DNA from: Larkinella soli
Lineage (GTDB): Bacteria > Bacteroidota > Bacteroidia > Cytophagales > Spirosomataceae
Reading direction: 5' to 3'
Length of the DNA: 64,000 nucleotides
Assembly: GCF_003703975.1 (NCBI RefSeq)
Contig: NZ_QTJY01000014.1
Coordinates: 1 to 64,000, forward strand
The notes under the pieces were generated by a model. That model made no database searches. It was not told the origin of the DNA and was given only the letters and a program-made list of their open reading frames with translations. A program made the translations under genes and the position numbers. Shown in pieces: positions 42,883 to 51,216 of the stretch (position 1 is its first letter; each line of letters starts with the position of its first letter).

Positions 42883-44919
42883 TTAAACCCGCCGGGTAGC
42901 TACCCGGTACAGGATCACGGCCAGAGCCGCGAAGAACAGGGCACCCAGCAGTTGGAAGCCTTCTTCACCCAGCGCCCCGGTCAGCGCCGGTTCGAGCGTC
43001 AGGCGAGCCAGCCCGTTATAGATGGATTCGTTGACGGAGAGCAGGGCCACGGCCACTCCGGCCAGCGCCCCGCCGGCCACCAGGCCGGTTGAGAACAGGT
43101 TTCCGCGCCCCAGGTCGGCCTCTTCCTCGACGATGCCCTTCCGTTGGGAGTTCCAGTCGACCAGCGCCTTCATACAGCCGCCGGCAAAAATAGGCAGCGT
43201 GGTCGACAGCGGCAGATAGAGACCGACTGCAAAGGCCAGGGCACTGACCCCGCAGATTTCAACGACGAACGACATGAACGCCCCTACCAGCACGAACTGC
43301 CAGTCGAGGTTGAACGACAGCAGCCCCTTGATGAGCGTCGCCATCAACGTACCCTGCGGAGCCGGAAACCGGTCACTCCCGATGGCGTGGGTGATGCCCT
43401 GCGCCACCAGGTCGGGGGTGGGCGTGTCGAGCACCTTGATAGTGGCTCCGATCGCCAGCGAGGAGACGATGACGCCGACGAACAGCGCCATCTGCTGATA
43501 CCGGGGCGTTGCTCCCACCAGATAGCCGGTTTTCAGGTCCTGTGAGGTGGCTCCGGCCGTAGCCGCCCCGATGCAGATCATCCCGCCGACGACCAGCACG
43601 ACCGGTTCGTAAACCTTCCCCGTCAGTCCGAAGCCGATGAATACCAGCGCCGTTCCCATAATGGTGGCAATGGTCATCCCCGAAACCGGCGACGAACTGG
43701 TGCCGATGATGCCCACGATGCGGCTGGCGACAGTGACGAAAAAGAAGCCGAAAATGATGACCAGAATACCGATCAGCAGCTTGGTCAGCAGCGAGTCGCC
43801 GGGAATCTGCGGCAGAATGATCATCAGGGCAACCAGCGCCAGGCTGCCGAAAATCACGACCCGGATGGAAAGGTCCTGCTCGGTCCGGCGAATCCGGGCG
43901 TTTTCCCCCGCCCCGCCGATGGAGCCGAAGCTCTGTTTAAAGGAGGCTACGATGGTCGGTATGGTTTTGATCAGGGTCATGAATCCGCCCGCCGTCACCG
44001 CCCCGGCCCCGATCTGGCGGATGTAGGCCCGGTAAATGGCTACGGCGGTGTCGTTGAAGGTATGAGTCGCCGGATTCCAGCCGCCGGGACCACCCGCGGT
44101 CTGGAGATTCGGGATATAGGCGAATTTGACCAGTTGGGCCGCAATGGTATCGGCCGGCACCAGCGACGCCAGCAGCGGAATCAGTGCCAGCCAGGCCAGA
44201 ATGCCCCCGCCGACCAGAACGGCCGAAATCCGGAAGCCGATGATGTAACCGACGCCGAGGTATTCAGGCGTAATCTCCCCGCTGACCACCGCCGACGGAA
44301 AATACCGGTTAGCCTGCCGGGTGGCCCAGGTCGGCACCTCGGCGATGACGTGCAGCACCTTTTGTAAAACGGCATATACCAGCGCCACCCCGAGGCCCTG
44401 GTAGGCGGTTTTGGCGAAATCTCCGCCCCGCTCGCCCGCGATCAGCACCGACCCGCAGGCCGTGCCCTCCGGGTAGGGCAGGTTGCCGTGTTCTTCGACG
44501 ATCAGCGCCCGGCGCAGCGGAATCATCATGAGCGTACCGAGCAGGCCGCCCAGAATGGCCAGGGTCAGAATGGTCCAGTAGTTGAAAAAGCTGGTGCCGA
44601 TGCCGTCGGAGAGAAACAGAAAACCCGGCAGCGTAAAGACGACGCCTGAGGCAATGGACTCCCCGGCCGAGCCGGTGGTCTGGATGATGTTGTTTTCGAG
44701 AATGGTGGTATTGAGAAACCGTCGCCCGAGCGAGATGGCCAGCACCGCAATCGGGATGGAGGCCGACACCGACAACCCGGCTTTCAGGGAGAGATACACC
44801 GTTGCGGCCCCGAACAGCACGCCGAACAGGGCACCCGTGACGACGGCTTTAAACGTAAATTCGGCAGGAGATTCGGAAGCGGGAATATAGGGTTTAAACT
44901 CGGTCGAGGGCTTCTCCAT
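42883..44919 (-). CDS. OPT family oligopeptide transporter
   Basis: 678 residues from the ATG at 44919 (MEKPSTEFKPYIPASESPAE); a frame starting 24 codons upstream is not family-like. About 14-16 hydrophobic segments and family motifs are seen: FTFKAVVTGALFGVLFGAAT, YLSLKAGLSVSASIPIAVLA, NNIIQTTGSAGESIASGVVF, HGNLPYPEGTACGSVLIAGE and FPAPQGTLMATLIKGLLSF. OPT proteins take up small peptides or metal chelates by proton symport. The gene is monocistronic and sits upstream of tRNA-Gly on the other strand. Its exact substrate is unknown. Confidence 0.92.
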   Translation of the reverse strand: MEKPSTEFKPYIPASESPAEFTFKAVVTGALFGVLFGAATVYLSLKAGLSVSASIPIAVLAISLGRRFLNTTILENNIIQTTGSAGESIASGVVFTLPGFLFLSDGIGTSFFNYWTILTLAILGGLLGTLMMIPLRRALIVEEHGNLPYPEGTACGSVLIAGERGGDFAKTAYQGLGVALVYAVLQKVLHVIAEVPTWATRQANRYFPSAVVSGEITPEYLGVGYIIGFRISAVLVGGGILAWLALIPLLASLVPADTIAAQLVKFAYIPNLQTAGGPGGWNPATHTFNDTAVAIYRAYIRQIGAGAVTAGGFMTLIKTIPTIVASFKQSFGSIGGAGENARIRRTEQDLSIRVVIFGSLALVALMIILPQIPGDSLLTKLLIGILVIIFGFFFVTVASRIVGIIGTSSSPVSGMTIATIMGTALVFIGFGLTGKVYEPVVLVVGGMICIGAATAGATSQDLKTGYLVGATPRYQQMALFVGVIVSSLAIGATIKVLDTPTPDLVAQGITHAIGSDRFPAPQGTLMATLIKGLLSFNLDWQFVLVGAFMSFVVEICGVSALAFAVGLYLPLSTTLPIFAGGCMKALVDWNSQRKGIVEEEADLGRGNLFSTGLVAGGALAGVAVALLSVNESIYNGLARLTLEPALTGALGEEGFQLLGALFFAALAVILYRVATRRV

Positions 44920-44997
44920 GGGCAAATCAAGGTTTGGATCAAATGAAAGAACTTTTTTGAAGGAAAAAAAGGTATTCCCTCGATCACACAATAAACC

Positions 44998-45028
44998 TTG
45001 ACTTTAACGTTGTTTCTTTAAATATTTG
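44998..45028 (+). promoter_or_regulatory. tRNA-Gly promoter
   Basis: A TTG at 44998-45000 and AATATTTG at 45021-45028 lie 20 bases apart, close to the Bacteroidota -33/-7 arrangement (second base of the -7 box differs in context). Transcription would start just before the tRNA at 45040. Confidence 0.5.
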
Positions 45029-45039
45029 CAACATCAGAA

Positions 45040-45112
45040 GCGGGAGTAGCTCAGTTGGTAGAGCGGCAGCTTCCCAAGCTGCAGGCCGTGGGTTCGAGAC
45101 CCATTTCCCGCT
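45040..45112 (+). tRNA. tRNA-Gly (anticodon CCC)
   Basis: The 73-base gene folds into a full cloverleaf: acceptor GCGGGAG/TTCCCGC with one G-T pair, D-arm GCTC-AGTTGGTA-GAGC, anticodon stem GCAGC/GCTGC with loop TTCCCAA (anticodon CCC), and T-arm GTGGG-TTCGAGA-CCCAT. The discriminator base is T and CCA is not encoded. It follows a -33/-7-type promoter and precedes a strong terminator. Confidence 0.95.
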
Positions 45113-45138
45113 CGGATTCTGTACTCGCTGTACTTGAG

Positions 45139-45169
45139 GCACTTAACTGAAAAGTTGAGTGCTTTTTTT
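45139..45169 (+). terminator. Terminator after tRNA-Gly
   Basis: Stem GCACTTAACT (45139-45148) / AGTTGAGTGC (45153-45162) with a GAAA loop and one G-T pair is followed by seven T residues (45163-45169). Confidence 0.93.
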
Positions 45170-45414
45170 GTGTATTGACCTGAGGGAGGTTCAGCATTGG
45201 GTACAACATGGTGATCAGAAGAAAAAAGGCAGCCGTCGCCGGGAGCCCGCGCTAATTCCTCTTTCCTAATTCGTCCTCGGTAAATCTCCTGTACCAGTAG
45301 CCTGTAGCTAAAAACCGCCTATGGGTATCCAAATTTTAAGCTGGATATATCTCTTTTCAACCGGTTTCTTTTCGAAAGACGCTGGGTCGGGTGCCGCCGT
45401 AAAAAATATACCTA

Positions 45415-45434
45415 AGATATAGTAGTATATATCT
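45415..45434. promoter_or_regulatory. Palindrome and -7 box upstream of padR-like gene
   Basis: AGATATA (45415-45421) and TATATCT (45428-45434) form an inverted repeat across 6 bases, 17 bases before the ATG at 45452, in a TA-rich region. TATATTTG at 45441-45448 matches the -7 consensus just downstream. PadR proteins typically bind TA-rich palindromes in their own promoters, so autoregulation is likely but unproven. Confidence 0.45.
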
Positions 45435-45451
45435 ATTTAGTATATTTGCAT

Positions 45452-45811
45452 ATGGAGAACACGACTTCGCACCCCTTACTCAAAGGCAGCCTTAACGCCA
45501 TTATCCTGAAATTGCTCTCGGAAACCGAATGGATGTACGGCTACGAGATCTGCCAAAAAGTAAAGCAACTCACCGATGGGCAACTCCGCATTACCGAAGG
45601 GGCGCTCTATCCGGCTTTGTACAAACTCGAAGCGGAAGGAATCCTGACGACCAAATCCCAGGTAGTCGATGGCCGGGCCCGAAAATATTACGCCATTGCT
45701 CCCGATCAGCAAGGCAGGGCCGGCATTCGGCTCGGTCAGATCGAGCATTTTCTTCATCAGTTGCAACGAATCCTACTCCCAGGCGATTTGATCAAATTTC
45801 CCACTTCTTAA
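45452..45811 (+). CDS. PadR family transcriptional regulator
   Basis: 119 residues from the ATG at 45452. The winged-helix PadR domain is clear: PLLKGSLNAIILKLLSETEW, MYGYEICQKVKQLTDGQLRI, TEGALYPALYKLEAEGILTT and ARKYYAIAPDQQG. It is a small PadR-s1 type repressor. It is followed 14 bases later by a membrane-protein gene, the usual PadR/membrane protein pairing in Bacteroidota, and is preceded by a palindrome that could be its operator. Confidence 0.93.
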   Translation: MENTTSHPLLKGSLNAIILKLLSETEWMYGYEICQKVKQLTDGQLRITEGALYPALYKLEAEGILTTKSQVVDGRARKYYAIAPDQQGRAGIRLGQIEHFLHQLQRILLPGDLIKFPTS

Positions 45812-45825
45812 TCGACCCTACTCCG

Positions 45826-46515
45826 ATGACTCAGGACCAACACGCTGCCGTCGTTTCCTTTCTGACCCTGAAATGCCACCTGATTGAAACCGCCTTTATC
45901 GAAGAGATGACGGACCACCTCCTTGTTTCAGTGGAAGCGCGAATGGCCGACTCGCTTTCGTTTGACGAGGCATTGGCGCAGACGGTTCAGGATTTTGGAG
46001 GTCCCATCGCCCTTCAGAAGCTGGAATGGACGTATCGGTTGGGCTTTCTTAAAAGCGGGCTCCGGGACTGGTGGGGACTGGTTAAAAGCCGGTTCTCCGG
46101 ACCAAAACGACTTCGAACTCTGGTGGTGGTCGGCTTTATTACCCTAGCAGGCCTGTTTTCCGGCCTCATAACCGATTTTATAGGGGGTATCCAACGGTCG
46201 GTTGTATGGACCTCCTTTCAGTTGGGAGGTGTGATTGCCGTGGGTATGCTGACGTGGTTCCTGCTTCAAGGCATTTTCCCAATAGTCAGAAAAGTAGGCG
46301 TCGTGCGGTTCCCGCGTCTATTCCGGACGTGGCTTTCCTTTCTGCCGTGGTCTGGGGCCTTGCTGGGCTACCTGGGCCTGAGTAGCCTGGAAATACCTCA
46401 CATCCTGCAAGGCCCCGGTTATTCGGTTCTTTGGTCGACCTTTGCCGTGTTCTATCTGGCGTGCCTGGATTACGCACAGCAAACCGACCCGGACTCCTGG
46501 TATCAAACCCGCTAA
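45826..46515 (+). CDS. Membrane protein partner of the PadR regulator
   Basis: 229 residues from the ATG at 45826. The N-terminal 80 residues (FLTLKCHLIETAFIEEMTDH, SFDEALAQTVQDFGGPIALQ) resemble the cytosolic permease-prefix/HAAS-like helical domain found in PadR-linked membrane proteins; the rest has four to five hydrophobic segments (about 100-215). The partner of PadR in such pairs is thought to sense envelope or antimicrobial stress. The assignment rests on context and the N-terminal pattern. Confidence 0.7.
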   Translation: MTQDQHAAVVSFLTLKCHLIETAFIEEMTDHLLVSVEARMADSLSFDEALAQTVQDFGGPIALQKLEWTYRLGFLKSGLRDWWGLVKSRFSGPKRLRTLVVVGFITLAGLFSGLITDFIGGIQRSVVWTSFQLGGVIAVGMLTWFLLQGIFPIVRKVGVVRFPRLFRTWLSFLPWSGALLGYLGLSSLEIPHILQGPGYSVLWSTFAVFYLACLDYAQQTDPDSWYQTR

Positions 46516-46764
46516 TCCGGCATTGACTAGTAGGGACATACGAAGGTTTTCGGGGGCCGTTTTTGCATTTCTGGTAAACGGCCCGGCAGATTTTCAGCAA
46601 GCTACCGTCCGCCGATGGAGGGGTGGCCCGTTCGATTATAACCACTCAATGGTAGTCGGCTCAAGAAAATCCGTTAAAATCTCAATTGCCGCCGACGATC
46701 GACCGTAGTAAACCTGGCTTAGCTTTGGGCCATCCGGAAAAGATTACATCCGATTCCCTGAACT

Positions 46765-47109
46765 ATGAACAATCAACCTTTGCTTCGTCAGCTCTATCAG
46801 GATTTTAACGAACGCCATGTGGAGGCCGTATTAGCCCATCTGCACACCGATGTAACCTGGCCCAATGGGTGGGAAGGCGGGTATCTGTCCGGTCACGATG
46901 AGGTACGTGCTTACTGGCTCCGTCAATGGCAACAAATCAATCCTAAGGTAGACCCTCTTTCGTTTGAGTTAAGACCGGAAGGTCAGATTGCCGTCAAGGT
47001 CCACCAGGTCGTTAAAGATTTACAGGGTCAGTTGTTAAGTGATAATCAACTATTTCATATCTACAGCTTCGAGAATGGAAAGGTGCGGAAAATGGTTATT
47101 GAACACTAA
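46765..47109 (+). CDS. NTF2-like (SnoaL-type) small protein
   Basis: 114 residues of one cone-shaped NTF2-like domain: PLLRQLYQDFNERHVEAVLA, HLHTDVTWPNGWEGGYLSGH, EVRAYWLRQWQQINPKVDPL and GQLLSDNQLFHIYSFENGKV, ending VRKMVIEH. Such proteins bind small molecules or catalyse isomerisation and hydration. No catalytic residues can be assigned. It is preceded by a 249-base gap in which no gene was seen, and the base composition is slightly more AT-rich than the neighbours. Confidence 0.8.
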   Translation: MNNQPLLRQLYQDFNERHVEAVLAHLHTDVTWPNGWEGGYLSGHDEVRAYWLRQWQQINPKVDPLSFELRPEGQIAVKVHQVVKDLQGQLLSDNQLFHIYSFENGKVRKMVIEH

Positions 47110-47239
47110 CCAGTAACACTCGCCGGAAGCTTCATACTTTCCTCTTTTCGCAGGCAATCGTTACTGCACCCGTTTTCACGGTTGAGTTTTTGACTGTTAC
47201 TTTCATGCTCGACAACCTGACGTGTCATCGCCCAACGAT

Positions 47240-47863
47240 TTACTCCTGATACTCTTCCAGAATGCTGCTGAGCTGCCGGAGCGGCTGGACGAAGCTGCGC
47301 CGGTTTTCGTGGCGTATCGCGAAAAAGCAGGAAAGCAGGGTCAGGCCATAGCAGAGGATAGCGCCGGACGGAAACGCCTGCACTCCGCCCGGGACATACA
47401 GGGTAAAGACCAGAAAAACCCCAATGGCCGAACTGATTGGGATAAGGGCCATTTCATACCGCTTTTTGAAGGTGAAAAAGCTGTTCAGCAGGCGATACTG
47501 CTCCGATAGATACTCATGGATCGAAGACGGCCCGTTTCCCTTGAGCCGCCCTTTCGCCACCCGCTGAAACCGGTTCATCAGGACAATGGTAAAGGGAAGG
47601 TAGAGCAGAATTCCCAGCAGGCTCAGCAGGCGAATCTGCATCTCCGGCCAGTGCCTGATAATCAGGTGGCTGCATAGAGCGTAGACCAGTATCTGCAGGG
47701 TGAAGGAAGCCCAGAAATAATGGAAACTGGTCTTCGTGTGCTTCCGCACCCTGGAGGTAATTATTTTCCGGAGGGAAGCTTCGTCGATGGATTCCTTCGG
47801 GACGGAAGCGGTTGCCTTATTGGACGGCTCCCAGTGTTTTTTCAGTTGATCAAGAGTTGACAT
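47240..47863 (-). CDS. Membrane protein partner of the ECF sigma factor
   Basis: 207 residues with a soluble N-terminal third (LDQLKKHWEPSNKATASVPK) and four hydrophobic segments (about 46-67, 77-95, 140-158, 165-183). The first 15 bases overlap the end of the sigma-factor gene, so the two are coupled. In Bacteroidota such downstream membrane proteins are likely anti-sigma factors, but the sequence has no zinc-anti-sigma motif (HxxxCxxC), so the role is inferred from context only. Confidence 0.6.
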   Translation of the reverse strand: MSTLDQLKKHWEPSNKATASVPKESIDEASLRKIITSRVRKHTKTSFHYFWASFTLQILVYALCSHLIIRHWPEMQIRLLSLLGILLYLPFTIVLMNRFQRVAKGRLKGNGPSSIHEYLSEQYRLLNSFFTFKKRYEMALIPISSAIGVFLVFTLYVPGGVQAFPSGAILCYGLTLLSCFFAIRHENRRSFVQPLRQLSSILEEYQE

Positions 47864-48368
47864 TGTAAGGAGAGTCGGTCTGGTTTTTCAGTTGCTGTTC
47901 CAATTCTTTTTTGATCCGTACCAGCCGCACACTGACGTTGGATCGGGTCAGGCCGGTAATGCCGGCAATTTCTTCATAGCTTACCTCGTCGAGGTACAGG
48001 AACACAATGGCTTTGTTCAGGGGGGATAAGGTGGCAATCGCCCGAAAAAGGGCCTGCCGGTGTTCCTCCCCCGGGTCAGCCGCCGGTTCGGGGATCTGCT
48101 GGTGCCGGAGGGCCAGGCTTTCCCATCCTTTTCTTTTCGATTTTTTCCGCCAGCCAAGAGCGGTGTTCAGGCAGACCCGGTACATCCAGGTGGTGAAGCG
48201 GGAGCGTCCGCCGAAGTCCGGGTAGGATTTCCAGAGCTGATAGAGCATCTCCTGCAACAGATCGGCCCGCTCCTCCTGGTCCTGAAAGTAGATCCGGCAC
48301 ACCTTATGGGCGATTCCGAGGTGATCGTTGATCTGTTCAAGAAAGGTCTGCTCCAACCGGTCGGTCAT
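47850..48368 (-). CDS. ECF-type RNA polymerase sigma factor
   Basis: 172 residues. Region 2: AHKVCRIYFQDQEERADLLQ, EMLYQLWKSYPDFGGRSRFT, TWMYRVCLNTALGWRKKSK. Region 4: LSPLNKAIVFLYLDEVSYEE and IAGITGLTRSNVSVRLVRIK, a standard helix-turn-helix. It is a small ECF factor of the type used for extracytoplasmic response in Bacteroidota. The downstream overlapping membrane-protein gene is its probable regulator. Confidence 0.92.
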   Translation of the reverse strand: MTDRLEQTFLEQINDHLGIAHKVCRIYFQDQEERADLLQEMLYQLWKSYPDFGGRSRFTTWMYRVCLNTALGWRKKSKRKGWESLALRHQQIPEPAADPGEEHRQALFRAIATLSPLNKAIVFLYLDEVSYEEIAGITGLTRSNVSVRLVRIKKELEQQLKNQTDSPYNVNS

Positions 48369-48450
48369 GATTCATGTTCTTGAGGATTTTTTGATTCCAT
48401 TTCAACCAATTAGTAGCGGGGAATACCCGAAAACTACATCTCAGTTGAAA

Positions 48451-48520
48451 ATAATTTTAAAAAGGAAAGCTGCGGGGCATGAACACGTTCGTAACTCGTG
48501 TTCATGCCCCGCAGCTTTCC
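48451..48520 (-). terminator. Very long rho-independent terminator (minus strand)
   Basis: A perfect 24-bp stem (48464-48487 with 48497-48520; GGAAAGCTGCGGGGCATGAA... begins the left arm) has a 9-base loop. On the minus strand, which carries the upstream DUF3455 gene, it is followed by TTTTTAAAATTAT. It lies 22 bases past that gene's stop. Confidence 0.93.
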
Positions 48521-48542
48521 GGTATTCAGAACAGGCTCTTGC

Positions 48543-49202
48543 TCAGGGATTGATCTTAGAAAACCGGTATACGGCCGTGTAGGGAACGTCGACGGTTTCG
48601 GTCGCGCTCGCCGGCGGGGTGGCCGGCGCTTTTCCGCCCGTGGTGGCAATGCGCTGAATATAATCCACTTCCTGAAAAATCCCGGTCGGGGTGGTTCCGG
48701 CTTTGGGCATCAGCAGTAACCAGTCGATGCTGTTCGCATCTTTACTGGCCGTTTTGGGCGGGGCATAGGCCTGCGCGACGATCAGGGCGTTCGGGCCGGC
48801 CAACTGCCACGAGGGCCCGGCGAAGTGGGTACCGATTTTGGCATTCGTGGCATCGTACAGATCGGCCTCCGGCGCCACAAACACCCACTCATAGGTCACC
48901 GGGCCGCTGCCCGGCTTCTCCCGCGCCTTGTATTTCTGCACACCCCGCGCAAAATACGTAGCTACCCGGCTGTTCCCGTTCGGCTGGTTCGGCGGCAGAT
49001 CGACCCCGGCCGGGATGACCATTTGCTCGCTGGCGGCAAGGTGGAGAGACGGCCGATCGCCCTCGGGTTCCGGGTGGTCCGTGCAGGAAACCATCGTTAG
49101 GGCCAGAACCAGACTGATGCCGAAGAAACGACCCAGGAACCGCACTACTGCTCCTGAACCGGTGGCCGGTTCGTTTTTAATACTTCGTGTTACTCGTTTC
49201 AT
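48543..49202 (-). CDS. DUF3455 family lipoprotein
   Basis: 219 residues from the ATG at 49202 (MKRVTRSIKNEP); a longer frame exists but has no signal feature. A hydrophobic segment FFGISLVLALTMVSC ends in a lipobox Cys38. The mature domain contains RVATYFARGVQKYKARE, EWVFVAPEADLYDATNAKIG, THFAGPSWQLAGPNALIVAQ and DWLLLMPKAGTTPTGIFQEV, the DUF3455 pattern. The domain occurs in fungal and bacterial secreted proteins of unknown function. It has its own strong terminator. Confidence 0.82.
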   Translation of the reverse strand: MKRVTRSIKNEPATGSGAVVRFLGRFFGISLVLALTMVSCTDHPEPEGDRPSLHLAASEQMVIPAGVDLPPNQPNGNSRVATYFARGVQKYKAREKPGSGPVTYEWVFVAPEADLYDATNAKIGTHFAGPSWQLAGPNALIVAQAYAPPKTASKDANSIDWLLLMPKAGTTPTGIFQEVDYIQRIATTGGKAPATPPASATETVDVPYTAVYRFSKINP

Positions 49203-49379
49203 GGTGTGGAATTGGTTTTGAATGTTCATCATCCATTGTGGGATGCAAAATTCCACACGCAGGGCCACGAAAAAATCACCGAAATCCACGATTCTCCGTC
49301 ACGGATCTCCGTGATTTTTAGGGCAAACGGCCCTGCTCACCGGCCCGGCAGCCGGGAGAAGGCAACTGGGAGGAGGAGA

Positions 49380-50474
49380 CTATAGCCGCAGCCGTCGCTT
49401 TCTTTTGGTCGTCAGGTAATTTCTGACCGGCGTGTCGTAAACCCGCATGGCTACGTAGGCGAAACCGATCAGGAAGAGAGTTCCGGCGATAATGACGAGG
49501 GCCAGTTCCCGGAGTCCGGGTTTATAGGTGGTGAGGTAATTCCCGAAGATCCAGATGAAGGCATAATGGGTCATATAGAGCGGGTAGGAAAGATTCCCCG
49601 ACAACTCGCACACCTTTTTCAGCCCGGGCGACAGACTGGAGCCGGTACCCAGACTGACCACCAGCGGAAAAAACAGGAGCACCACCCCGGCTTCGGCCAG
49701 CCAGTTCCAGCGAAAGTGAGGCATGAAAAAGGCCAGCGACAGCAAGACGCTAAGCCCGATGAAACCCAGCCGGTTTTTAATGATCCCGTTCGACCGGAAG
49801 ATCAGCAGCCCCATCAGAAACGAGTAGGAAACCCGGACGCCACCGTCCCAGAAATTCTCCCCGTTCCAGCCGCCCAGCAGGTTACCGGCCCGGTAGCTGA
49901 CCCACACGATTCCGGCTGCGGCCATGACCGTCAGAACCAGCAGCGTACGAAGGCCGATCCGGCACAGAACCAGCGCGTAAACCACGTTGGCCACATACTC
50001 CCAGAACAGCGACCAGGCGGGTGCATTGAAACCGAACAGGTTGAAGGCCCGCTCTTTCATAACCGGAAAGGGGATCAGGAACAGGGAACACAGAAAGATC
50101 GGCAGGAGGTTTCGCGGAGAATAGGCCCCGGCCTGGTTCATGATGGGATCGAAGAGAAAGCCGAGCAGGCCCAATACCGACCCTAAGATGACCAGAGGAT
50201 GCAGCCGGATCAGCCGGGAGACAAAAAACGCCCCGGCTCCCATCTGCCTTATGCGGTCGTCATAGGCGTAGCCGATCACAAAGCCGGATAGGCAGAAAAA
50301 GAAGTCGACGGCTAAAAAACCGTGACCGATGAAATTGTGCTTCGGGTCCGGAAAGACCCATTCCATGAAATGGAAAACCACAATCGCCAGGGCCGCCACG
50401 CCACGCAGTCCATCCAGAATGACGAAATGCCCTTTGGGATTCAGAACCTCCGGATTCAGTGTTTTACTGCTCAT
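49380..50474 (-). CDS. Acyltransferase family (AT3/OafA-like) membrane protein
   Basis: 364 residues from the ATG at 50474 (the preceding TTG is weaker). About ten hydrophobic segments follow the AT3 plan: FVILDGLRGVAALAIVVFHF (RG and the His of the active-site region), FIGHGFLAVDFFFCLSGFVI, FVSRLIRLHPLVILGSVLGL, and YMTHYAFIWIFGNYL. These proteins move acyl groups onto sugars or lipids at the envelope. A basic tail (TKRKRRLRL) ends it. The substrate is unknown. Confidence 0.9.
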   Translation of the reverse strand: MSSKTLNPEVLNPKGHFVILDGLRGVAALAIVVFHFMEWVFPDPKHNFIGHGFLAVDFFFCLSGFVIGYAYDDRIRQMGAGAFFVSRLIRLHPLVILGSVLGLLGFLFDPIMNQAGAYSPRNLLPIFLCSLFLIPFPVMKERAFNLFGFNAPAWSLFWEYVANVVYALVLCRIGLRTLLVLTVMAAAGIVWVSYRAGNLLGGWNGENFWDGGVRVSYSFLMGLLIFRSNGIIKNRLGFIGLSVLLSLAFFMPHFRWNWLAEAGVVLLFFPLVVSLGTGSSLSPGLKKVCELSGNLSYPLYMTHYAFIWIFGNYLTTYKPGLRELALVIIAGTLFLIGFAYVAMRVYDTPVRNYLTTKRKRRLRL

Positions 50475-50660
50475 CAATGCGGGTATGAATGCTTCTTCAG
50501 GCCCACTTCATCGATAGGTAGGCCAGGTGGCCGGAGAAAAGAAAAAGCTGCCTCTGTTTTTTACTGGTACTTCCGGAATTCCAATATAGCGTATACAGAG
50601 CGTTTCTTTTTCACTTAACATTACGGTTTATTTCACCTACCCTTTAACTTCCTAACCATC

Positions 50661-51131
50661 ATGCCGCTTCGTGCCGCCTACCTCTGCGCTTTTCTCATGC
50701 CGGTCGTCCTGCTTGCCTGCCAGACCAAATCCGAAACCCAGACTTCCGAAGCGCTGCCGCTCAAAGGCACCTGGGAACTGATCTCCGGCCGGACCGTCGA
50801 GAAGGGCGATACGCTTTTTACGGATTACCGGAAGAATGAGAAAACCATCAAGATCATCAACGATACCCATTTTTCGTTTCTCCGGCATGACCTCGTCAAA
50901 GGGAAGGATACGGCGGCCGTCTTCGTGGCGGGCGGAGGTTCCTATAAACTGGCCGGCAACGCCTACACCGAATTTCTGGAGTATTGCAACGACCGCCAGT
51001 GGGAAGGCAATAAATTCGATTTCACGGTGGCGATTAAAGGAGATACGCTGATTCAGACCGGGGTTGAAAAAGTAGCCAACCTGGGCATCGACCGGGTCAT
51101 CACCGAAACTTACCTCCGGGTTCGGGAGTAA
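50661..51131 (+). CDS. Lipocalin-like lipoprotein
   Basis: 156 residues with a lipoprotein signal (MPLRAAYLCAFLMPVVLLAC, Cys20). The mature part LPLKGTWELISGRTVEKGDT, FTDYRKNEKTIKIINDTHFS, FVAGGGSYKLAGNAYTEFLE and GNKFDFTVAIKGDTLIQTGV has a lipocalin-like beta pattern. No ligand can be named. It is 85 bases upstream of another lipoprotein gene on the same strand. Confidence 0.75.
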   Translation: MPLRAAYLCAFLMPVVLLACQTKSETQTSEALPLKGTWELISGRTVEKGDTLFTDYRKNEKTIKIINDTHFSFLRHDLVKGKDTAAVFVAGGGSYKLAGNAYTEFLEYCNDRQWEGNKFDFTVAIKGDTLIQTGVEKVANLGIDRVITETYLRVRE

Positions 51132-51216
51132 GTGCTACACCATAGGAATCTTCTCTTCCCGGAAACGCTTTCGTGAAACATCGGTTACATAAGTTGTATC
51201 GCTAACTCTACGACGT

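Noticed and set aside
47222-47509. A plus-strand 95-codon frame opposite the sigma-factor partner
   Set aside because: It lies entirely over the membrane-protein gene, which is supported by its overlap with the sigma-factor gene and by membrane segments.
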